A stretch of 64,000 nucleotides of DNA from Falsibacillus albus (GCF_003668575.1 NZ_RCVZ01000010.1:118461-182460), one strand, 5' to 3'. Counted from the stretch's first letter, positions 16,480 through 25,662 are shown. Translations and numbers: made by a program. The notes: a model not told the origin generated them from the letters alone.

Positions 16480-17112
16480 GTGAAAATAATCATCTCAATA
16501 CTATCAGCCGTGATATTGTTCTCCTTATCGGCATGTGGAATTTCATCTGGCAGTTCATCAGTAGATACTTCACAACAAAATCAATCACAAACGGATGCAC
16601 CTAAAGTTTCAGATAGTAGTCCGCCATCAAATCATTCGAACACGAATGATTCAATTGAAAAGACTAGCCCAGCAGATACAGAAACTCCAGAGAATATAAA
16701 AAATGTAAAAGGTTTTACCGCCCTTGATAATCAGTCTTTTGCAGTAAATTTCAAATCGTGGGGGAATGTTAATTTTGTATCGGGAAAAATTACAGGCGGC
16801 AATCACATACCGACCGTCTTTTATTTAACCAATGCAAACGGAAACATTCTTTATAGCTTTGATGATGCACCTTTCCCCTATAATGTAGATGTTCAAGCAG
16901 TTTCATTTCAGGATGTAAACAAAGATGGATTGAAAGATATCATCACCATCGTTTCTGATAACGAAAATGACGGAAAACGAATCGCTGCTGTTTGGTTACA
17001 GAATGCTGACAAAAAATTCACTTGTGACCCGAAACTATTTCAAGAGATGAATGAGTCTAGAAACAATAAAGATATAAAAACCATCGCAGATTATCTTTCT
17101 AAAAAGTTCTAA
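16480..17112 (+). CDS. Secreted lipoprotein with an FG-GAP/VCBS-like calcium motif
   Basis: 210 residues from GTG 16480 after CGGAGGTTTAAAT; the ATG two bases upstream is closed by TGA. The signal peptide ends LFSLSAC, a lipobox. A long Ser/Thr/Asn/Gln-rich linker (residues 20-75) is followed by a compact beta domain with DVNKDGLKDIITIVSDNEND, the Asp/Asn pattern of FG-GAP/VCBS or dockerin-like calcium loops. Exact family and role unknown. It stands alone and ends in a clear terminator. Confidence 0.7.
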   Translation: MKIIISILSAVILFSLSACGISSGSSSVDTSQQNQSQTDAPKVSDSSPPSNHSNTNDSIEKTSPADTETPENIKNVKGFTALDNQSFAVNFKSWGNVNFVSGKITGGNHIPTVFYLTNANGNILYSFDDAPFPYNVDVQAVSFQDVNKDGLKDIITIVSDNENDGKRIAAVWLQNADKKFTCDPKLFQEMNESRNNKDIKTIADYLSKKF

Positions 17113-17180
17113 AAAAGCATTGGCAACGATACTTCACCATATAGGGAATTTCTCTGTTAACAATAACTATAGAAGAAAAA

Positions 17181-17212
17181 AATGCCTATCAAGTGTGATA
17201 GGCATTTTTTTG
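17181..17212 (+). terminator. Rho-independent terminator
   Basis: AATGCCTATCA and TGATAGGCATT pair across a short loop and are followed by TTTTTTGG. It ends the lipoprotein transcript. Confidence 0.9.
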
Positions 17213-17289
17213 GCTCTTTTTATTCATCACTATAAGGATGAATATGATGTTTGTCTTTTTCACTCACAAGTAAGAAGTGTGCTTTTGAA

Positions 17290-18954
17290 TCATTTCACTC
17301 TGTAAACCCGGGCTTCATACGGCTTCAAATTTAAGACCGGAGTCGCTGAATGACCTTCAACGTCTAAATTTGAAAGAAGTAGACGATCGCTTTCAACCTT
17401 GAAACTTAAGTCGATGGAAAGTGCAGGTTTATCACTCAAATTTGTGACAATGACGACTTTTTCATTGTCCAGCGTTCGTGTATATGCATAGATTTGACTA
17501 TCTTCAGGAAGCAATAGATCGTACGTTCCATACGTGAAAACGTCGTTTGATTTTTTTAATTTGATCAGTTGTTTATAAAAATTCAATACAGAATTTTCAT
17601 CCTTCAGCTCTGCTTCTACGTTGATTTCCTTGTAGTTGGGGTTTACGCCCAGCCAAGGTGTGCCAGTCGTAAAGCCGGCATTCTCTTCACCGTTCCAATG
17701 CATCGGGGTGCGGGAGTTGTCGCGGGCGGTTGCCCAAATATTTTCCATGATTTCTTCGTGGGGCACACCATCCTCGCGTTTGATGCGATACATATTTTTA
17801 ATCGCGACATCATTGTATTCTTCAATCGTATTGAATTTTACATTCGTCATGCCGAGCTCTTGTCCCTGATAAATGAATGGTGTGCCCTGCATCAAGAAGT
17901 ACATTGTAGCGAAAGCGGTTGCACTTTCACGCCAAAACTCCTTGTCATTTCCCCAGGTCGACACAACACGTGCCTTATCGTGATTTTCAATGAACAACGC
18001 ATTCCAACCGGAACCTTCCAAGCTCTTTTGCCATCTGGAAAGACATTCCTTCAGCTCGACGATATCCAGCTCTTTTTTCTTTTCAGCGTCCCAAAGACTT
18101 AAATGCTCGAATTGGAAAATCATATTGAACTTCCCTTTATCCTCATCGACCCATTGATCGATTTCATCGACACTGACGCCATTTGCTTCTCCGACCGTCA
18201 TGATATCGTATTTGGAAAACGTCTCATCCTTCAATTCCTGAAGGTACTTCTGAATCCCCTGAACATTCATATGCTTGTCAAAGGAAGAAACATATTTCAG
18301 TCCTTCCGGGTTCGCCATATCTTTAAGTCCGTCTTCCTTCATAATATGACTGATTGCGTCGACCCGGAATCCGTCGATGCCTTTATCAAGCCACCAATTG
18401 ATCATATTGTAAAGCTCGCTCCGCACTTCCGGGTTCTTCCAATTTAGATCGGGCTGTTTGCGTGAGAATATATGCAAATAATATTGTTCGGTCTTTTCAT
18501 CGTATTCCCAGGCAGATCCGCTGAAAATGCTTTCCCAGTTATTCGGCTCTTGACCAGCCTTCCCGTCGCGCCAAATATACCAATCGCGCTTCGGGTTATC
18601 TCTTGAGGATCTCGATTCAATGAACCACGGATGTTCATCACTCGTATGGTTGATGACCAAATCGATGATCAGCTTCATGCCTCGGTTATGAACTTCTTTC
18701 ATCAACTGATCGAAATCATCCATATTACCGAAATCAGTCATGATGTCCTGGTAATCACTGATATCATAGCCGTTATCATCATTTGGTGATTTATACATCG
18801 GACAGATCCAAATGACATCGATTCCCAAATCTTTAATGTAATCCAGCTTGGAGATCATACCTTGCAAATCACCGATTCCATCGCCGTTCGAATCCATGAA
18901 GCTTCTCGGATATACTTGATATGCTACCGCTTCTTTCCACCATAATTTCTTCAT
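17290..18954 (-). CDS. GH13 alpha-glucosidase / oligo-1,6-glucosidase
   Basis: 554 residues, typical for the GH13_31 group (MalL-like). Catalytic residues are visible: nucleophile Asp in GIDGFRVDAI (about residue 199), acid/base Glu in VGEANG (about 255) and the stabilising Asp in FIENHDKAR (about 327). The start WWKEAVAYQVYPRSFMDSNG is typical; no signal peptide, so it cleaves imported alpha-glucosides in the cytosol. It lies 70 bp after the MalG-type permease gene and is the last gene of the sugar operon. Val rather than Thr after the second conserved region (DLVINHTS) points to alpha-1,6 or broad specificity rather than strict maltase activity; this is an inference. Confidence 0.9.
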   Translation of the reverse strand: MKKLWWKEAVAYQVYPRSFMDSNGDGIGDLQGMISKLDYIKDLGIDVIWICPMYKSPNDDNGYDISDYQDIMTDFGNMDDFDQLMKEVHNRGMKLIIDLVINHTSDEHPWFIESRSSRDNPKRDWYIWRDGKAGQEPNNWESIFSGSAWEYDEKTEQYYLHIFSRKQPDLNWKNPEVRSELYNMINWWLDKGIDGFRVDAISHIMKEDGLKDMANPEGLKYVSSFDKHMNVQGIQKYLQELKDETFSKYDIMTVGEANGVSVDEIDQWVDEDKGKFNMIFQFEHLSLWDAEKKKELDIVELKECLSRWQKSLEGSGWNALFIENHDKARVVSTWGNDKEFWRESATAFATMYFLMQGTPFIYQGQELGMTNVKFNTIEEYNDVAIKNMYRIKREDGVPHEEIMENIWATARDNSRTPMHWNGEENAGFTTGTPWLGVNPNYKEINVEAELKDENSVLNFYKQLIKLKKSNDVFTYGTYDLLLPEDSQIYAYTRTLDNEKVVIVTNLSDKPALSIDLSFKVESDRLLLSNLDVEGHSATPVLNLKPYEARVYRVK

Positions 18955-19024
18955 CTATATCCTCTCTCTCGTGAAAAAACTTATATTTAATGCGCTTTTT
19001 TACAAATAAACGCCTATTACTCTA

Positions 19025-19840
19025 TTATTTTACAGCGCCATCCGAAATTCCTTTAATTATTTCACGCTGTGCAAAGAAGTACCCGATGATGACAGGAATG
19101 ATCGCGATCGTCAATCCAGCAAGTGCAAGGTGCCACTGCTTTGTATACTCTCCGAAGAAGAAGAACATCCTTAACGGGATCGTTTGCATCCCCTCCTGGT
19201 TGATGACCAAGGATGGGAGTAGATAGTCATTCCAAATCCAGATGGTATTGAGGATTCCCACGGTCACCGTAATTGGTTTCAACATTGGGAAAATGATATA
19301 CCAAAACGTTTGGAATTTATTGCAGCCATCCATTTTGGCCGCTTCATCCAATGTTTTTGGAATGCCGTTCAACGTTCCGTGATACAAGAAAATCGATAAA
19401 CTGCTTCCGAAACCGAGATACATGAAAATCAGTCCGATACGATTAAGCATCTGGAACTTTCCAAATATCGTTACAAGCGGAATCATCACTGATTGGAAAG
19501 GAATCAACATGGCAGCGACAAAAATGAAGAATAACACACCACTCATTTTTCCTTTATTCCGTGATAGGGCATAAGCTGCCATTGATGAAAAAATGATGAT
19601 GATGGCAACGCTGATAACCGTGATCAGCAAGGAATTCAAAAAGGTTTTGATGAATTCAAGCTGATTGAATGCTTCAATATAATTGTCAAGATTGAATGCC
19701 TTAGGCAATTTCAGAACATCCGTGAATATTTCTTTCTTGGATTTCAAGGAGTTGACAATCATCAAATAAAAAGGTGAAAGCCATAATAGGGCGAGGATGA
19801 CGCCGATGATCTCGATGATATAATATTTCTTTCTGCCCAT
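19025..19840 (-). CDS. Carbohydrate ABC transporter permease, MalG type
   Basis: 271 residues, six membrane helices, with the CUT1 EAA loop TLDEAAKMDGCNKFQTFWYI. Its start overlaps the stop codon of the preceding MalF-type gene by one base. It completes the importer membrane unit. No ATPase gene is present in the cluster, so the system probably shares a multi-sugar ATPase such as MsmX encoded elsewhere, as is usual in Bacillus. Confidence 0.92.
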   Translation of the reverse strand: MGRKKYYIIEIIGVILALLWLSPFYLMIVNSLKSKKEIFTDVLKLPKAFNLDNYIEAFNQLEFIKTFLNSLLITVISVAIIIIFSSMAAYALSRNKGKMSGVLFFIFVAAMLIPFQSVMIPLVTIFGKFQMLNRIGLIFMYLGFGSSLSIFLYHGTLNGIPKTLDEAAKMDGCNKFQTFWYIIFPMLKPITVTVGILNTIWIWNDYLLPSLVINQEGMQTIPLRMFFFFGEYTKQWHLALAGLTIAIIPVIIGYFFAQREIIKGISDGAVK

Positions 19841-20700
19841 TACATTTCAACCTCCCTTTTCTTGCTGAAGTAAACCTGTGTCAATGAAATGATCGCCACA
19901 ATGACGAAGAAGATGACCGCTTTTGCTTGTGCATAAGCCATTTGGTTTTCACCGAAGGCCGTCTGGAAGATTTCCATCGCCACCATTTGCGTGGATTTGA
20001 ATGGTCCTCCCCCTGTCAATGAAAGGTTCTGATCATATAATTTAAACGAATTTGATAATGTCAAGAACATGCTGACCGTGAAGGCTGGTGCAACCAATGG
20101 GAAAATGATATACCGGAACCGCTGAAATGCATTTGCCCCATCGATATCAGCAGCTTCCAACAGCTCCTGTGGAAGACCTTCCAAATAAGCGATGTAGATA
20201 ACCATGATGTAGCCGGACATCTGCCAACTCATGAGAATCACCAGTCCCCAGAATCCTGTCTGAGTCGTTGAAAGCCATCCTTTTAATGCTTCGACACCAA
20301 TTACGTCGCCAACGCTTGCAAAAACTTTGATGAAAATGAATTGCCAGATGAAACCTAAAATTAAACCACCGATCAAGTTCGGCATGAAGAAGATCGTTCT
20401 CAAGAATTTGCTTGTCTTAATTTTAGATGTCACCACTAATGCCAAAGAAAGTCCGATGACATTGATTAGAATGATTGAAGCGACAGAAAATTTGACTGTG
20501 AACCATAAAGATTTACCAAATTCATCATCATGAAGCATTTTTATATAGTTATCGAATCCGACGAAATTTCCGCTTGTGATCCCGTTCCAGTCTGTAAAGG
20601 AATAATAAACCCCGAATAAGAGCGGCACGATGACAACAAGTGTCAAAGCAATGAGAACAGGTGCGAGAAATAACCAATAGGATAGATCGCGAGTACGCAT
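19840..20700 (-). CDS. Carbohydrate ABC transporter permease, MalF type
   Basis: 286 residues from ATG 20700 after GGAGGTATTCAT; the longer open frame upstream runs into the intergenic hairpin and is not coding. Six membrane helices, beginning YWLFLAPVLIALTLVVIV, with the EAA loop ELLEAADIDGANAFQRF. It pairs with the MalG-type permease and the binding protein encoded upstream. Confidence 0.92.
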   Translation of the reverse strand: MRTRDLSYWLFLAPVLIALTLVVIVPLLFGVYYSFTDWNGITSGNFVGFDNYIKMLHDDEFGKSLWFTVKFSVASIILINVIGLSLALVVTSKIKTSKFLRTIFFMPNLIGGLILGFIWQFIFIKVFASVGDVIGVEALKGWLSTTQTGFWGLVILMSWQMSGYIMVIYIAYLEGLPQELLEAADIDGANAFQRFRYIIFPLVAPAFTVSMFLTLSNSFKLYDQNLSLTGGGPFKSTQMVAMEIFQTAFGENQMAYAQAKAVIFFVIVAIISLTQVYFSKKREVEM

Positions 20701-20760
20701 ATGAATACCTCCAAAACATTTCAGTCTATATATCTGGATGAAAGGAACATTTATTAGCAA

Positions 20761-20797
20761 AACAAAGTAGCAGGAACCTCTTCTGCTACTTTGTTCA
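20761..20797 (-). terminator. Attenuator-like hairpin between binding protein and permease genes
   Basis: AACAAAGTAGCAG pairs with CTGCTACTTTGTT around a short loop; on the minus strand it is followed by TTGC after a short T stretch. It lies between the binding-protein stop (20822) and the permease start (20700). Like the hairpin after dppE, it would raise the ratio of binding protein to permease. Confidence 0.7.
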
Positions 20798-20821
20798 CAT
20801 TTCAACTATTCAATGGAATGA

Positions 20822-22105
20822 TTATTTACGTGCAACTTCCCAAGCTTTTTGAGAATCTTTCACAACTTCATCCCAGCTTGCTTTTCCGCTTAGGTATTTT
20901 TGGATGTCCGCTCCGAGTGTGTCCATTCCCCACCCGCTTGGATAGCCCATGAATACCCAGCCGATTGTGTTTCCGCTTTGTGCATATTGATAGATTTCTT
21001 TAGAAATTGGATCTTGGATTTTATCCAGATCATATCCTTTGTATGCAGGAATGAATTTGAAATCTTGCAATACGGCTTTCTTTCCTTCGTCAGAAGTGTA
21101 TAACCAATCCAAGAATTTCTTGGATTCAGCTACAACTTTTTTGTCTTTGTTTTTGTTGACTGCCCAGTACATTGGAATTCCTACAGGAACAGCGTCTTCT
21201 TTGTAGCCTTGAACCGGGATTGGCAGAAGTCCTACGTTATTTTGTGCAAGATCTTCATCGATTCCAGCGATAGAACCGTATACCCAGTTTCCTTGCTGAA
21301 TCATCGCCACTTTTCCAGTGGAGAATAATTCTTCAACCTGCTGAGAGTAATCAAGGCTTACAGTCGGCTGTACAGAGTATTTATTTTGAAGATCGATGAA
21401 GTTTTTCATTGCATCACCATATTTGAAATCAACTTTTTTTGCATTGAATGCATTCAATACATTGTTATCAAATTCCGGTGCCAAGAACGCATTTGACAAA
21501 TGTAAACCAGTTACCCAAGTTTCTTTTCCTGGGAGTGCGAATACTGCTTTGATGCCCAAATCTTTCTTTTGTGAATCCAGCTTTTCTACTGCCGCTTGCA
21601 GGCTGTTGAAGTCTTTGATGTCTTCAGGATTGATGCCTGCTTTTTTGAAGATCGCTTTGTTATAGATTAAACCGTAGCCTTCTTGGTTGTAAGGGACACC
21701 AAGCACCTTGCCATCTTTCTTAACGCCTTCAAGTGTTCCATCAAGCGCGTTTTCTGCTGCTTTCGTATCTGAAAGGTCGGCTAATTTCGCTTCCCAATCT
21801 TTTACGTCCTGAGGACCACCAACGTTAAAGATTGCTGGCTCTTTGCCAGAAGCAAATTTAGATTTTAAAGCGACACCGTAATCTTGGCCGCCTCCGACAG
21901 TTGTGATATTGATATGGACGTTTGGATGCTCTTTTTCATATTTCTTGACTAAATCTTCGAATTGCTTCTTGAATTCGACTTTAAATTGGAAAACATCCAA
22001 AGTTACTTCATCCTTGCCGCCTGAATTAGACGAACAACCTGTCAGCGCAACACTTAAAAGTAGTAATGCTGAGAAAATGACTGCTACTATTTTTTTTCCT
22101 TTCAT
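20822..22105 (-). CDS. Sugar-binding lipoprotein of an alpha-glucoside ABC importer
   Basis: 427 residues from ATG 22105 behind GGGGGATTTAC. Signal peptide with lipobox SVALTGC, then an SBP family 1 (MalE-like) domain: VTLDVFQFKVEFKKQFEDL, KFASGKEPAIFNVGG, and MIQQGNWVYGSIAG. It captures an oligosaccharide and delivers it to the permeases downstream. The GH13 enzyme at the end of the operon suggests maltose-, isomaltose- or related alpha-glucoside specificity. Two 14-bp operator-like repeats precede the gene. Confidence 0.92.
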   Translation of the reverse strand: MKGKKIVAVIFSALLLLSVALTGCSSNSGGKDEVTLDVFQFKVEFKKQFEDLVKKYEKEHPNVHINITTVGGGQDYGVALKSKFASGKEPAIFNVGGPQDVKDWEAKLADLSDTKAAENALDGTLEGVKKDGKVLGVPYNQEGYGLIYNKAIFKKAGINPEDIKDFNSLQAAVEKLDSQKKDLGIKAVFALPGKETWVTGLHLSNAFLAPEFDNNVLNAFNAKKVDFKYGDAMKNFIDLQNKYSVQPTVSLDYSQQVEELFSTGKVAMIQQGNWVYGSIAGIDEDLAQNNVGLLPIPVQGYKEDAVPVGIPMYWAVNKNKDKKVVAESKKFLDWLYTSDEGKKAVLQDFKFIPAYKGYDLDKIQDPISKEIYQYAQSGNTIGWVFMGYPSGWGMDTLGADIQKYLSGKASWDEVVKDSQKAWEVARK

Positions 22106-22143
22106 CGTAAATCCCCCATTAAAATTTATTGAGTGCATCTTAC

Positions 22144-22157
22144 GAAACCGTTTGCAC
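22144..22157 (-). promoter_or_regulatory. LacI/CcpA-type operator, proximal copy
   Basis: GAAACCGTTTGCAC, 38 bp upstream of the binding-protein start. Read on the minus strand it is GTGCAAACGGTTTC, the imperfect palindrome around a central CG that LacI-family repressors use. It differs from the CcpA cre consensus at one or two positions. An identical 14-mer lies exactly 126 bp further upstream. Confidence 0.7.
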
Positions 22158-22269
22158 AAAATAGCAAAAATGAGTGATGGGATTTTTATATTGGCTAAGT
22201 ACACCTTTTTGTATCCACATCATACAAATTCTGCTATCTTTTCATTCAAGTTTTTATGCAATCGGGTGT

Positions 22270-22283
22270 GAAACCGTTTGCAC
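22270..22283 (-). promoter_or_regulatory. LacI/CcpA-type operator, distal copy
   Basis: Second identical GAAACCGTTTGCAC, 126 bp (about 12 helical turns) from the first. The extended site TGAAACCGTTTGCA is one mismatch from the cre consensus TGWNANCGNTNWCA. The pair could allow repressor looping over the operon promoter. No LacI-family gene is present in the window. Confidence 0.7.
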
Positions 22284-22413
22284 TAACTTGACGAATTTAA
22301 TATATCACATAATTTTAAACTTGTACAATAGAAAATTTTTAAAATATTTTTCAACGAAATATTGTCCCAGTGAAATGGTATAATTATGTTTAAAAACTAG
22401 ATGTGGTGAACCT

Positions 22414-23025
22414 ATGAAAAAATCCTTTATTCTTTCATTTATTGTTTCACAGACAATTTATATCCTGATGCTTCCAGTCATCATCCATTTATTCTCGTAT
22501 ATACATCCTGTTGCTTTTGCTGTCATATGGGCATTCTTGACCTTTACCGTCACCTTTCTGGTATTGTCAGTGCGCAACCACAAAATTGTCATCCCCTATT
22601 ATTTGTTTTTCATCATCATGCTTATGTATACATGTGCATTGCTGGTGCTGCTATTCGTCCGGCCAAGCAACCAAAATTATGACAACTGGAACCTGGTGCC
22701 GTTTCAAACAATCAAGTTCTTCATATCAGGACGCGTTCCGCTCCTTGTGGAATTTTATAATTTGACCGCCAACGTCATTCTTTTCGTTCCATATGGAATC
22801 TTCCTATTAATTAAGAAATCCCGCGATGGATTGTCTTTATTCAGTCTAGTATTCTACCCGCTCACAGCGATTTCCATGATTGAAATCATGCAGCACTTGA
22901 CACATAGAGGAAGTCTGGACATCGATGATCTCATCCTCAATATGTGCGGTGTATTTCTAGGGTTTGCGTTCTATCCGCTATTTAAGCGTGTAATCCAGAT
23001 CAAAAAGAAAAAAACGAAAAAATGA
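22414..23025 (+). CDS. VanZ-family membrane protein
   Basis: 203 residues with about five membrane helices. VanZ-like signatures are NWNLVPFQTIKFF, NVILFVPYGIFLLI, EIMQHLTHRGSLDIDDLI and NMCGVFLGF. The family takes its name from a teicoplanin resistance protein, but most members are of unknown function. Start is ATG 22414 after GTGGTGAACCT, with TATAAT about 35 bp upstream. It is followed closely by an NlpC/P60 gene on the same strand. Confidence 0.85.
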   Translation: MKKSFILSFIVSQTIYILMLPVIIHLFSYIHPVAFAVIWAFLTFTVTFLVLSVRNHKIVIPYYLFFIIMLMYTCALLVLLFVRPSNQNYDNWNLVPFQTIKFFISGRVPLLVEFYNLTANVILFVPYGIFLLIKKSRDGLSLFSLVFYPLTAISMIEIMQHLTHRGSLDIDDLILNMCGVFLGFAFYPLFKRVIQIKKKKTKK

Positions 23026-23093
23026 AGCAGTTTGTCCAAGCATTTTCATAGCTCGTGAATATACTGAAAAAAAGCTTGAGACGAGGCTTTATT

Positions 23094-23486
23094 ATGTTAG
23101 TCAAAAAAATCATATCAACCGGTTTGCGCTACAGGGGGATACCCTATGTATTCAATGCTCCTCCCTTTCAGGCCTCTACATTCGATTGCAGCTCATTTAT
23201 CCAGTACATCTTTCAAAAAAATGGGATCAAATTGCCGAGGAATTCGCGCCGGCAATTTATGGCCGGCAAAAGAGTAGGATTAGAAAACATCCGGGAAGGT
23301 GATCTCCTATTTTTCACGACGGAATCAAGAAAACATAAAAGAGGCATTAAAAAAATCGGACATGTCGCCTTATACATTGGCCGCAATAAGATGCTGCATA
23401 CCACCCGTGATGCCGGACTAGTCCATATCGCACCATTGGATGATTATTGGCGTTCCGTCTTCATAGGCGCAAAACGCATCATTTAA
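23094..23486 (+). CDS. Short NlpC/P60 peptidase without signal peptide
   Basis: 130 residues from ATG 23094, seven bases after a GAGG; GTG 23055 would add 13 basic residues (MNILKKSLRRGF) without a good binding site. The protein is one NlpC/P60 domain: catalytic Cys in STFDCSSFIQY, His in KKIGHVALYIG, third residue His in LVHIAPLDDY. The sequence is unusually basic. It may cut peptidoglycan peptides; lack of a secretion signal leaves its place of action open. A terminator follows. Confidence 0.8.
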   Translation: MLVKKIISTGLRYRGIPYVFNAPPFQASTFDCSSFIQYIFQKNGIKLPRNSRRQFMAGKRVGLENIREGDLLFFTTESRKHKRGIKKIGHVALYIGRNKMLHTTRDAGLVHIAPLDDYWRSVFIGAKRII

Positions 23487-23525
23487 AAAGCAGTGAAATC
23501 ATACATCTGATTTCACTGCTTTTGG
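23487..23525 (+). terminator. Rho-independent terminator (usable from both sides)
   Basis: AGCAGTGAAATCA pairs with TGATTTCACTGCT around TACATC and is followed by TTTTGG; preceding AAAA on the other strand makes it plausible for the convergent lipoprotein gene too. Confidence 0.85.
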
Positions 23526-23553
23526 ATTAAATAAGCATATCATTTACTTATCT

Positions 23554-24774
23554 TTATTTATCATCAATGTTTATGAATACAGTTTTCGTGCTGTCCAGGA
23601 TTCCATCTGATTTTAAGCCAACGACCCATGAATCGGATTGTTCATCGTATGCAAGGCGCCCAATGCCCGGGTTCCGGTTGTTTTTATTTTTTGCCAGTGC
23701 TTTTCGGACCACTTCAGATTCGGATAAATCCGCATTTTTCGGTTTATAATCAGGCAGCACAGTGACATACACCGCTGTCCCTCTTCCTGGGAGTGAATCC
23801 AGGATAAAACCGGTAGAATCAACGATGACCCGCTGTCCCTGCTTTAATTTTTTGGCTGCATCTTTAAATTTGTAAATGGTGGACCCGACCATAAAGTCCC
23901 CATCTCCAACGGAAAGGATGATCTGTCCTTTTTTTACCGGCTGATCCGTATATTTTTCCTTTGGATACTCGACATCCGGCTCCCCTTTTCTTGGAACCAT
24001 CCGGCCTTGTTGTTTGAAATGAAATTTTCTGTCCGGAAATTGTTTACGAAGCATATCTTGTTGTTTTTTGGTGATGAAATTGTGGGCGATTTTCACGCTG
24101 CCATCAATTGTATTTACGCTCACTGCTGAAAAGGCTGAATTTAATTGAATATCACTATCTCTTTTTAAATCGTTGAGCGCTTTTACTACCTTGCTATTGA
24201 GTTGATTATTCTCTGCCATCGTATGAGGAGTGTAGAAAATGTAAATATACTTCGCATTAATCTCACCGGCATCGACTTTCGCCTGAAGACCATCAACAAG
24301 TTTTTTTAACTTGTCATCTGCTTTCTTGATTCCGATCCATAATCCAGCCTGTTTATCTCCACTCGACTGATTCTCAAAAAATATGACCCCTGCTTGATCG
24401 AACCCTTGATGGCTTCCATAAATTTTATTCGCCAAAGGAATGGCGATCTGTCCTTCCACTTGCTGGACAGATAAATCTTCTGCCAATTCTTTGGTCGCTT
24501 TGCCGTATACTCCTTCCTTAAACTCTTTTTCTTCCATGATCTTTGTAATGATTTCTTCTCTCTTAGCCGAGTTTCCCTTGTTTGGCTTTAATTTTGCAAT
24601 GATCGGGCGTCCGCTTACGACCTTGATGGTGTTCCAGCCTGACTTGTTTTCAGGGCTTTTCGTATCCTTTTCTTGATTTGAAGCATCTGCGCTTTTCACT
24701 TGATGATCAAGCTCCTTAGTGCCGCATCCAGTCAAAACAAGACTCAAAACTAATATTCCTATGAATTTTTTCAT
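23554..24774 (-). CDS. Lipoprotein of unknown function
   Basis: 406 residues. Signal peptide MKKFIGILVLSLVLTGC with lipobox, then an acidic/polar linker and a mixed alpha/beta body. Two internal stretches look alike in style: IKVVSGRPIIAKLKPNKG at the start and KKGQIILSVGDGDFMVGS in the middle. No named family recognised. It is encoded alone, convergent with the NlpC/P60 gene. Confidence 0.65.
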   Translation of the reverse strand: MKKFIGILVLSLVLTGCGTKELDHQVKSADASNQEKDTKSPENKSGWNTIKVVSGRPIIAKLKPNKGNSAKREEIITKIMEEKEFKEGVYGKATKELAEDLSVQQVEGQIAIPLANKIYGSHQGFDQAGVIFFENQSSGDKQAGLWIGIKKADDKLKKLVDGLQAKVDAGEINAKYIYIFYTPHTMAENNQLNSKVVKALNDLKRDSDIQLNSAFSAVSVNTIDGSVKIAHNFITKKQQDMLRKQFPDRKFHFKQQGRMVPRKGEPDVEYPKEKYTDQPVKKGQIILSVGDGDFMVGSTIYKFKDAAKKLKQGQRVIVDSTGFILDSLPGRGTAVYVTVLPDYKPKNADLSESEVVRKALAKNKNNRNPGIGRLAYDEQSDSWVVGLKSDGILDSTKTVFINIDDK

Positions 24775-24964
24775 CAAATTCCTCCATACTTTTATGTACT
24801 AATAGGACGGAACAGATGGATAAAGGTTACATATATATCTTATTTCAAATGAAAATCCACAAAATCCACATTATCATCACCCTATTTGTCCAAGCCTTAT
24901 TTGTATAAAAGAATAGTATAGTGTGAGGACCTCTAACAGTTTTTTTTGGAAAGGAGGTGTTTAG

Positions 24965-25324
24965 ATGATAGCGAGTCTTTCAAGTAATATTCCACGCACT
25001 GTGCTTGTTGGCCACCAGCAGGCTTTTAACGTTTGTGCAGTCACTTCCGGAGATCCTGATTTGCCTTCAAGAGTGGTTGTAACATTAGAAAAACCCTCTC
25101 AAAAAGATGATTTTGATTTATATATCAATGTCGGAGGAGAATTTATACCGATTGTATTCAATGACATCGGTATATTCATTTTTGAAGAACCTGTTTTAAA
25201 TAGCTGTATTCTCTCATTTATCACGTTTAATAAAGCAGGAAAGTATCTATTTAATCTTGATTTGGTTTCTGATGAAGGAAATATACCACTTGCAAATCTG
25301 CCCATTCAAGTAAAGGCTGTTTAA
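24965..25324 (+). CDS. Small beta-rich protein, first gene of an unrecognised pair
   Basis: 119 residues, starting after the very strong site AAAGGAGGTGTTTAG. No signal peptide or membrane helix. The sequence alternates hydrophobic strands and turns (SRVVVTLEKPSQKDDFDLYI, GKYLFNLDLVSDEGNI) like an immunoglobulin-like beta sandwich and ends in a strand ANLPIQVKAV. A possible -10 element TATAGT lies at 24917-24922. I do not recognise it. It is followed 39 bp later by a second small gene with an equally strong ribosome binding site, so the two are probably co-expressed. Confidence 0.6.
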   Translation: MIASLSSNIPRTVLVGHQQAFNVCAVTSGDPDLPSRVVVTLEKPSQKDDFDLYINVGGEFIPIVFNDIGIFIFEEPVLNSCILSFITFNKAGKYLFNLDLVSDEGNIPLANLPIQVKAV

Positions 25325-25363
25325 AAATAAAAAGCAAGATTTTTAATAGGAGGTGAGAATGAT

Positions 25364-25564
25364 ATGTTTAGATTAGGAGACTATATTCGTGTCTATTCAG
25401 CAGGCAATACGATTGGTACGGGTATCTTTCTAAAGTTTGCAACCGAAGAAGAACTGCTTGCGCCAACATCGGCTCTTGTTTGGCTTGATGAGAGTGATTT
25501 GTCAATGCATGTAACGGACCTTGCCACAATCAATATTCAAAAGTTGAACTATTCAAACAAATAA
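25364..25564 (+). CDS. Small SH3-barrel-like protein, second gene of an unrecognised pair
   Basis: 66 residues, start after AGGAGGTGAGAATGAT. The short strands (GDYIRVYSAGNTIGTGIFL, SALVWLDESDLSMHV) would suit a small SH3- or Sm-like barrel; this is a guess from pattern only. It has no signal peptide. It shares a transcript with the upstream 119-residue protein and is followed by a duplicated sequence and hairpin at 25601-25690. Confidence 0.55.
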   Translation: MFRLGDYIRVYSAGNTIGTGIFLKFATEEELLAPTSALVWLDESDLSMHVTDLATINIQKLNYSNK

Positions 25565-25600
25565 GTACTGAAGGCATCACAGTAATACCATACCATGTCT

Positions 25601-25662
25601 AATCAGTCTTAAAATTATTTTATCGGGTGGAAATCAGTCTTAAAATTATTTTATCGGGTGGA
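25601..25662 (+). repeat. 31-bp perfect tandem duplication
   Basis: Two identical adjacent 31-bp units beginning AATCAGTCTTAAAATT and ending ATCGGGTGGA, with AATCAGTTT starting a third. The unit contains the 5' arm (GGGTGGAAA) of the terminator that follows, so one terminator arm is present twice. A recent slippage or recombination event. Confidence 0.9.

Noticed and set aside
20701..20805. Longer N-terminus for the MalF-type permease
   Set aside because: The added part covers the intergenic hairpin and a good GGAGG lies before ATG 20700.
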